Assembly (NCBI GenBank): GCA_903923925.1
Contig: CAIXZF010000115.1
Span: forward strand, 1-64,000
DNA from: an uncultured Bacteroidales bacterium
GTDB taxonomy: Bacteria > Bacteroidota > Bacteroidia > Bacteroidales > CAIXZF01
Direction of reading: 5' to 3'
DNA length: 64,000 bases
Shown one piece after another: positions 9,701-18,700 of the stretch; the first letter of the stretch is position 1; each line of letters begins with the position of its first letter. A program made the position numbers and the translations under genes. Under the pieces are notes generated by a model, which did no database searches, was not told the origin of the DNA, and saw only the letters and a list, made by a program, of their open reading frames with translations.

Positions 9701-12700
9701 CCACCAGCTGTAACAACTGGTAAAGGATTAACAACAACAGTTGTTGAACCAGTATTAACACAACCATTAAGGTCGGTAATCTGAAGTGTATAAGTACCTG
9801 CATTTGCAAGAGTTACACCATTCAATACTGGATTAGCTACAGAAGAAGTAAATCCGTTTGGACCAGTCCATAAGTATGTAAATGGACCATTACCGGTAAC
9901 AGTACTTGTAATTGTAACATTTCCACCAATACAAACAGGTGATGAGTTAGCAATACTTACAACTGGAAGTGCCCAGATTGTAATTGTTGCACTACCTGAA
10001 CCAGTATTTGTACAACCGTTACCATCAGTTACACTAACAACAGTGTAAGTAGTAGTTGCAGTTGGGCATACACTGTAATTGAAGCTTGCAGTAGAAGCAG
10101 TAACAGTAAAGTTACTTGTACCATTGCTTACAACAATCTGCCAAGGTGATTTTCCAGTTGACTGGAAATGAATAGTTGAACAGCTACCATAACATACTGA
10201 ATGAACACCAGTAAGAACAGTAGTTGGTAATGGATCAATAATAATTGGAATACATCCGATCATATTGTTAGTACAGCCTGTTGTAGGATTAGATGAAACA
10301 ACACTGTAATAACCAGGAAGTGTATGATAACCGAAAGAAATAGGTGAACCTGTTCCTGATACAGTCATAACGATTGAGTCAGCCTGGCAGCAGCAAGCAT
10401 TGAGTAACAATGTGTACTGAACACCAATCTGTGAACCGCTTAATCTGATCTCACGACCGTTTCCACCAATACAATAGTGACCACCCCCCTGAACATTAAA
10501 CCATAATGGTAATGGATTAATATGAATCGTAGGATTACCTGTCATCCAATTTGTACATCCGTAAATGTTTGTTGCAAGTACTTCATAAGTTCCACTTACA
10601 GCCTGAGGACCGAAAGTAATTGTTGAACCTGTACCTGTAGCAATTCCATCTGGAGCAGCTACTGCAGCACCATCTTTGTATAATCTGTAGCTAGTTCCTA
10701 AATCTGAACCTGAAAGTGCTACCTCAACACCACTACCAGCACATGTAGAATTACCACCTGGTAATATTACACTGAAGATATTTGGTCTTGGATGAACAAT
10801 TGCATTTACAGTTGTAGTACTAACACACTGATGACCAAGACTGGTTACAGTTAATGTATAAACTCCTGAATTAACAACCTGAGCATTAGCAATCACTGGA
10901 TTCTGCAGATTAGAAACAAATCCGTTTGGACCAGTCCAGCTGTAGCTTACGCCTTCTGGATGAGTTGCATTAGCAAATAGATTTAAGGTCTCATCAGCAC
11001 AAATCGGAGTTGGACTCTGATAAGCAGATACAATAGTTGGCAGAGCAACAACGCAAGCCTGACCATTAAAGAAATTAGTTGTCAGAACATCACCATTAAG
11101 CTTACTCAACTCACATGCACCCTGTGCAACGAGGTCAAAATTCAGAGCGTGACATGTTCCACCAGCATTTAATCCGTTAAATCTCAGATCAAGGAAATGG
11201 AATGTGCCATAGTTGCTATTTACAGTATTTGAAACATCAAAATAAGAAATACCAATTCTGTTTCCACTAGCGTATACAGATAACTGTAATGGGCTTAACT
11301 GTGAATTCAGGTTAATATAGTTCGTATATGTGAAGTTTGTATTATCATAATAGATCGTCAATGAAATAGCATTGATAGAATCTGCATGTGTGAATGTAAG
11401 TGGAACAAGAATATCACTGCTTACGCATGATGAAACGTTTCCAGCATACACATTAACAATAGGATCAATTGAAAGAACTCCGGCAGGACTATTAACTGTG
11501 TTACATGGACCAGAAACAACAGCACGATATTGATATCTTGTCATTGAGTATGGGCAAGCAGTTAAATTAAGAACTGAAGTAGTTACACCACTATAAATTC
11601 CGCCATTAGCTAAGTTTGTCCAGGTTGAACCACCATTGGTAGAAATCTGCCATTGAATAGCAGCATTTGAACCACCAGCTGTAACACTGAACGATGCAGC
11701 CTGACCTTCATCAAGATAAGCATTCGCAGGAGGAGTAACAATACTAACAGGAACATAATAAGCTAAAGTAGCTGAACTGTTCATAGTGTTGTAGCAGTAG
11801 TATGGTGCATTATTACGTGTACCAACAACTGTATAAACACCAGCAGCAAAAGTTGTAGATGACCAGGTAAGAGCAGGACCCTGTAAATAGTTTCTTGTTA
11901 AACCTGTTGGATTACCATTGAAATAAAGTTCATAAGTAACTCCAAATTCGCTGAAATTCTGTCTGATAACAACTTGTGTTCCCTGGCAAACAGTCAAAGT
12001 CTGACCACCACCCTGGAATGATACAAAGTATTTGTTAGGTAAAGGAAGAACAACAACAGCAGCTGAACCAGACATTAATTTCTGGCAACCAGTTGAATTA
12101 TTTACAGCCATAACAGTATATGTACCAGCAAGGGTAACATTCTGGAATGTAAGTAAACCATTAACACCTGGCAGACTTTCGTCAGGAACCATTACGTAAC
12201 CGTTTCTGTAAAGATGATAAGTAACACCAAGGTTTGAATTGTCGAGATTGATATCAACACCTAAACCTGAAGCACCACTACCAGCTGAACAATAACTTCC
12301 ACCACCGCTAACTGTATATACAAGTGGTAAAGGATCAATCACAACAGTAACACTGTTATTCATCATCTTTGTACAACCACTGGCATTGTAAACAGCTTGT
12401 ACTGTATAAACTCCAGTAGCAGTCTGAACTCCGAAATCGATAATAGTTCCTGTACCAACCATTGAAATACCAGTATAGGTACCATCAAGGATCAGTCTGT
12501 AAGAAGCTACAAAGAATTCTGAATTACTCAACCTGATATGTACTCCTGGAGCTGGGATATAATTGCAATAATGTCCGTTGTTGTCAACAGTAACACTAAA
12601 TGCATCAGGAATCTTATTAACTGTAACAGTTGAAGTAGCATTGCTTGTACAACCATTTGCGTTTGTATAAGTGTAGGTAACAGTTTTAGCACCTAATCCA

Positions 12701-15700
12701 GCTACTGCAGGATAGAAAGTACCACCAGTTACACCAACACCACTATAAGTACCACCTGCTGGTGTACCACCTGTAAGAACAACACTTGCAACATCCTGGC
12801 AAACTGCCATTGGAGCAAAACTGCTTACAACAGGCAGAGCGTTAACAGTAACACTATGAGTTGCTGTATAAGAACAACCACTAGCATTTGTGTAAGTATA
12901 GCTAATATTATATGTTCCAGTTACACTTGGAGTAAAGGTTGCTGTACCATTTCCATGGTCTGCAATACCATTACCACTGAATACGCCATGTAAATCTGTT
13001 GGGAAGCCAGTAACTGTTACTGCTGCTGCACCATTACAGAATGTTGAAACTGGCATGCTTAAGGAAACAGTTGTTGCAGGATAAACAAGAACAGTTACAA
13101 AACTGATTGCTACACCACATGCACTTGTTACCCTAACTTCATAGGTAGTTGTAACTGATGGGAAAAGTACAGGAGTACTTGGATATGAACTTGCTGTTGT
13201 GATAGCGGCGCCACCTGCAACAAACCACTGGTAAATTCCACCACCTGAAGCTGTAAGCATTGTGCCTTCACCTTGACAAATAGTATCATTTGGACCAGCA
13301 TGTGCTACCGGAGTATTGCCAGTTGTAACAACTAAAGGAGCAGAAACTGCAGAACAACCAAAATTATCAGTAACTGTTACTGTAAATGAGGTGTTGCTGT
13401 TTGGCTGTGGGATAACACTTGGATTTTGAGTTCCAGGAATTACTGCAGGAGAAACTACTGAAGGACTTGCAGCCCAAACAAAGTTATATGGAACATGTCC
13501 ACCACTTACCATTGCATTCAGGTTAGCTGTTGAACCGTTACAAATATTATAAGTAGTACCTAAACTAACAACAGGAGGTGTATTTACAGTTACTGTAAAT
13601 GTACCAACTCTGTAACAACCACTTGTTACATCAGTTACTGTAACAGTATAAACTGTAGTAACTGCTGGAGTAGCAACAGGATTCTTAATACTTGTACTGC
13701 TTAAACCAGCAGAAGGAGCCCATGCGTATGTGAATGGACCAGTTCCAATAGTTGGAGCATTTAAAGGAATTGTTACAGATCCACCAGGACAGATACCTGC
13801 AGTGTTGCCACCAGCAAATTCTACATTTGGAGAAGCTCTTACAATTACAGAAATCTGAGCATATCCTTCGCAACCATGATTATCAGTAACGGTAACATGA
13901 TATGTTGTTGGACTTGATGGAGTTGCAATTGGTGAAGCAACAGAAGCACTGCTTAAACCAGCAGCTGGACTCCAATTGTAACTTGCAATTGAACTACCTG
14001 AACCAAAAACTGAAGTAGCACTTAACGTTGCGCCTAAACCATCGCAAACTGTGATACTTGTTGCACCACTATTAATACTTACAACAGGAGGAGTATTAAC
14101 TGTAATATACATAGAGTCAATAGCTGTACATCCGGTTGGATCATAAATAGTTACATGAATATATTTTGAAACTGTTGGATGAGCAAGAACTGATCCGTAA
14201 CCATTTGGTGATAAATCAGCAAGTGGACTCCAGTTAAAATCGTATGGACCTGTTGAGATCTGAGCATTTTTAAGAATAGCGTGCAGAATTGTTGTACCAC
14301 CAACACAAATAGTATTTGTCTCGGCAAACAATGAATCTTTCAAAACATCTACAACAATAGTTTGTGAACCTGACATATTACTCATACAATACGTAGGAGC
14401 TCTGTTGCTCTTGCCTTTTACAGTATAAACACCAGCCAAAACCTGATTAGGTTCGAACCAGAATGCTGTACCAGGACCTGCAAATGTGTCAACTACAACA
14501 CTATTTCTGTATAAATAATAGGTAACACCATTTTCAGAACCATTTAGACCAATTGCAATGCCGCCTGTGTTCACACAATAGTGACCATTAGGATCGTTCA
14601 TTACAACCTGATAACCACTGAATGGTAATGGATTGATATTCACATTCCACAGAATTGATAAAGCACGTGTACAGTTTGTTGCATCTGTAACACTTGTGAT
14701 TTCGTAGGCTGTAGAATCGTTTGGTGTAAGTGTAAGTGTATAGTTAAATGGTGAAGTTGAACCAGTAACACCAGCAACGATACTTGTCTGACTGATACCT
14801 TTAGCTTTCCAGGTTACTGTCCATGGGGCTGTTCCTGTTAAAGTGAAAGTATAGCTTGTTGATTCACCTCTGCAAAGAGTAGTTGAAGCAAATGCACCTG
14901 TTAAGGTAGCTTTTGGCATAACTGTAATCGTTTTGCTTGCAGCTGAAACACAACCATTAACGTCTGTATAAGTGTAGGTAATTGTAAATGTACCTGCTGT
15001 TGATGGTGTAAAAATACCACCTGAAACACCAGTTCCGGTATAAACGCCACCAACTGGTAAACCACCTGTTAATGTTAATGGAGCAGCATCAATACAAATG
15101 TTTGCATAATTTGCATTTCCAGTTAGTAAGGTAACAGTTGGAAGAGCATAAACAAGCAAAGAAGCATCTGCGCTATTTGAACAACCGAATGGATCAGTAT
15201 AAGTATAAGTAACTAAATGACTACCAACACCGGCAGCAGTTACATTAAATACACCAGCTGTGATAAAACCACCTGAGTAAACTCCACCTGTTGGTGAACC
15301 ACCAGTTAAAGTAACAGGAGCATGATTAATGCAATAACCTGCAGGAACAAAACTTAATGATGGACCTGGAAGAGCTCTTACAAGAATCGTTTTGCTGTCT
15401 GATGACAAACATCCGTTTGGAGCAATATAGGAATACGTAATAACCTGATTACCTGTTCCGGCTAAATCTGGATTGAACATACCATTATTAACACCATTAC
15501 CACTATAAGTACCTCCAAGTGGTAAACCACCGCTAAGTGCAAAAGGTGCATGATCGATACAATAATAGGATGGAGAGAAACTAGCCAATGTTACAACTGG
15601 TTTAGGAATAATACCAATCAAAACAAAATCTGATGCTACACCGCATGAACCAGAAACGGTACAGGTGAACTTAGCATTGCTTACAGTAGCTCTAACATAT

Positions 15701-18700
15701 GGATTAGCAATATTTGGATTAGAAATATACTGTCCCGGAGGATAGCTGGTCCAAGAATAATAATAACCACCTGTTGCAGTTAACTGAATTGAATCACTTA
15801 AAGTTGCTGTAGTAGCTTTACATACTGTAGCAGCATTTGGGTGAATATCAACAGTTGCATACCCTGAAACAACGGTAATAGTAACATTGTCAACATCGGT
15901 AAATCCTAAAGCATCAGTAACAGTTACTGTATAAGTAGTTGTACTGTAAGGATGAGCTACCGGATTGTAAATTGAAGTAGATGATAAGGTAGCAGCATTG
16001 TTCCAATGATAGGTATATGGTGCTTTTCCTCCAACTACGTGAGCATAAATCTGTGTATTAGCAGTATCACAAACAGTTGCATCATAATCAGCATTTGCCT
16101 GTAATTCAGGATAAACAAAAACTGTTGCATATACATAAATGGTATCTACGGAAGAACCAGTAGAATAATCCCAAATTTTTGCTGTATACATCGTTGTTAC
16201 AGGAGGTGTAGCGATTGGTTTCTGACATTGTGTAGGAATACAGCTTGTGCCGCACTCATTTACATTGCAGGATAAACCAATAGATGGCGACCACCTTACA
16301 TGATATGTTTTCTTTCCGGCAATAATTTGAGGCTGTCCACCTTTAATAAAAAGGTCGAGTGTATCTCCGGCTACGCCTTCGATGTTTACATTTGGACATG
16401 AACCAAATAAAGCAGGGTTTTCATAAATCTTTACGTTATCGAATGCAAAACCTTCATCAACAAATGTATTGCTGTTTGAATGGAAATACACGCGAAGTTT
16501 AACACTTGATTTACCACCTAAACCAATCAAACGATGGATTACAGTTACATAACCTGTACCACTCGACTGACCGGCCCAAACTGGGTTACCAAGATTTGTT
16601 GTATCATTATACCAGTTGGTAGCATCATATAAATTTCCAACTGGATTCCAGGTAAGACCACCATCAATGGATGACAGTACGCGGGCTCCATCATTATGGG
16701 CTTCACTTCTGTATTTAACATCCATTTGGATCATTGGGTTTACATTGAGGCTCATATCAAAACATGGGCTTTCAACATATGACTCCTGGCTTGCAGAATA
16801 GTTACCCGTTGTTTTGGTAACCCATGCTTTTGTACCAGAAGCTGCGCCATTGATAAATGTTTTCGCAGGAGTTCCAAGTGCCCAGTCATTGTTTGCACCA
16901 TATGAATACCAATATGAATCTGTGCCATCGAAGTTCTGTGTATAAGGAAGATCCCCATCATCAGAAATTGCAATAACAGGAAGATTCCTGATTGGAATAT
17001 TTTTCAGTGTATCGTTGCTGGTTTTTAAATCACCAGCAAGTGCTACAGAAAATTTGCAAATATGCACACCAACAGCACTAAAGTTGGCATGAGTAGCAAA
17101 TGTATACGATTTTACTTCTCCCGGATTAATGGTTGTTGTAACATGTTCTGGAGTAATCCAGCTTATACCATTATAATAAGAGACATAATAATCATTCTGT
17201 GCTACCTCACCCTTATTTTCGATTTCCACCGTAACTATTTCTGAATTCGACATGCTGCATTTTGAAACTGGAGCAATCGAACGTTTTACAGAAAGGTCTT
17301 TGTCATAAGGAAGTACATTAATTTTATAGTCTTCAGCTTCACCATAGGAGAAGAGTCCGCATGGACCTGAATAACTAAACGAACTGTAAATAACGCGCAT
17401 TGTTGTAACACCAACAAGAGCTGTCATTGGTACAGCAACATTAGCTGTAACTGTAAATGGAGTATATATACTAGTTGTACCTATACCAACGGTTACCTTT
17501 TCTGTACTTACATCAAAAGAACCATCATGGTTCCAGTCAATATAGGCATCAAAATAACCAGCCCAAGAAGAATAATCACAGGTTTGTGCAGTTACACTGA
17601 TAGGGTATGTAAATCCCTTCCTGATAGAAGGAGCAGCAACGGTTCCTCTGAAATCAGTATAACCTGTAGCTGAGGTACAAGTACTGCTGTTATTTAATGT
17701 TCCCAGAGTAACATTAGTGATGTCCTCATAATTAATATAAGAAGAACCTGTAGCACAATAAACATAAAGTTCACTTGCTGTAAATGACCAGACTGGACAT
17801 CCAGTAGCTGAACCAATAACATTAGTTGGAACAACCTTCCAGTAATAAACCTGACCAGGTGTCATTAAAGGAGGAGTAAAACTTGCTGTACTCACGTTGC
17901 CAATAAAAGCAGGTGGGTTAGTAGTACCAAAGTAAACATCATAGGTTTCTGCCATTGGAGGAGAAGTCCAGGTAAGTGAACCATTCCTTGGCTGAGTTGT
18001 GGATAAATTCGAAGGGCTAAATGTGGTAACGCAAGAAGGTGCTGCCAGTTCATAAACAGAAACAGCATCCATTGCAAAATTATTACCATAAAAACTTGTT
18101 CCCAGGAAGCCAATTTTAATACTGCTAGCTCCAGCATAGGCATCAAGGTTAATCATATGTTTTCCCCAATATGTATTAAGATCATATCGGAGTATTGGAG
18201 TACCAACATTTGTCCATACGGTTCCTCCGTCTGTTGAAACCTGTACTTGGATGCTCTCATTATAGCCAGCATAACCAGGGTCATGCGACATATAAAATTC
18301 TACTCTTGGATGTATAGCACCAGCAAAAGTAAATACCGGAGTAATCAGTCGTGATTGTGTACCACTTGAGTAAGAAAATGCACTGAAGATTGCCATGTAA
18401 CCACCCTCATATGGGTTCATAGTAGGATAAGACATCGCAGTGGTAATACCCCAGTTTCCAGTACCGGCAACCTGCTGTACAAGCCAGCATGGGTTAGTTG
18501 CACCAAAACCGAATGAGTAAGGAAGACCCAAAGTAACACATGGTGTAGTTGCATTAGCACTTGCACCTCCCGAATAGTAATTAGCAGCTGTTACAGAGTA
18601 GGCCATATAATAATAAGTGGTAGCCGGACTCAAAGGAGTATGAACATAAGAAGTAGCTGCACCATTATAAATAACAGTACCTGTTCCAATTGTAGCTCCC

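Noticed and set aside
4915-15620. CRISPR-like or satellite repeats
   Set aside because: The repetition is at the protein level. DNA copies differ in sequence, have no regular spacers, and keep one open reading frame.
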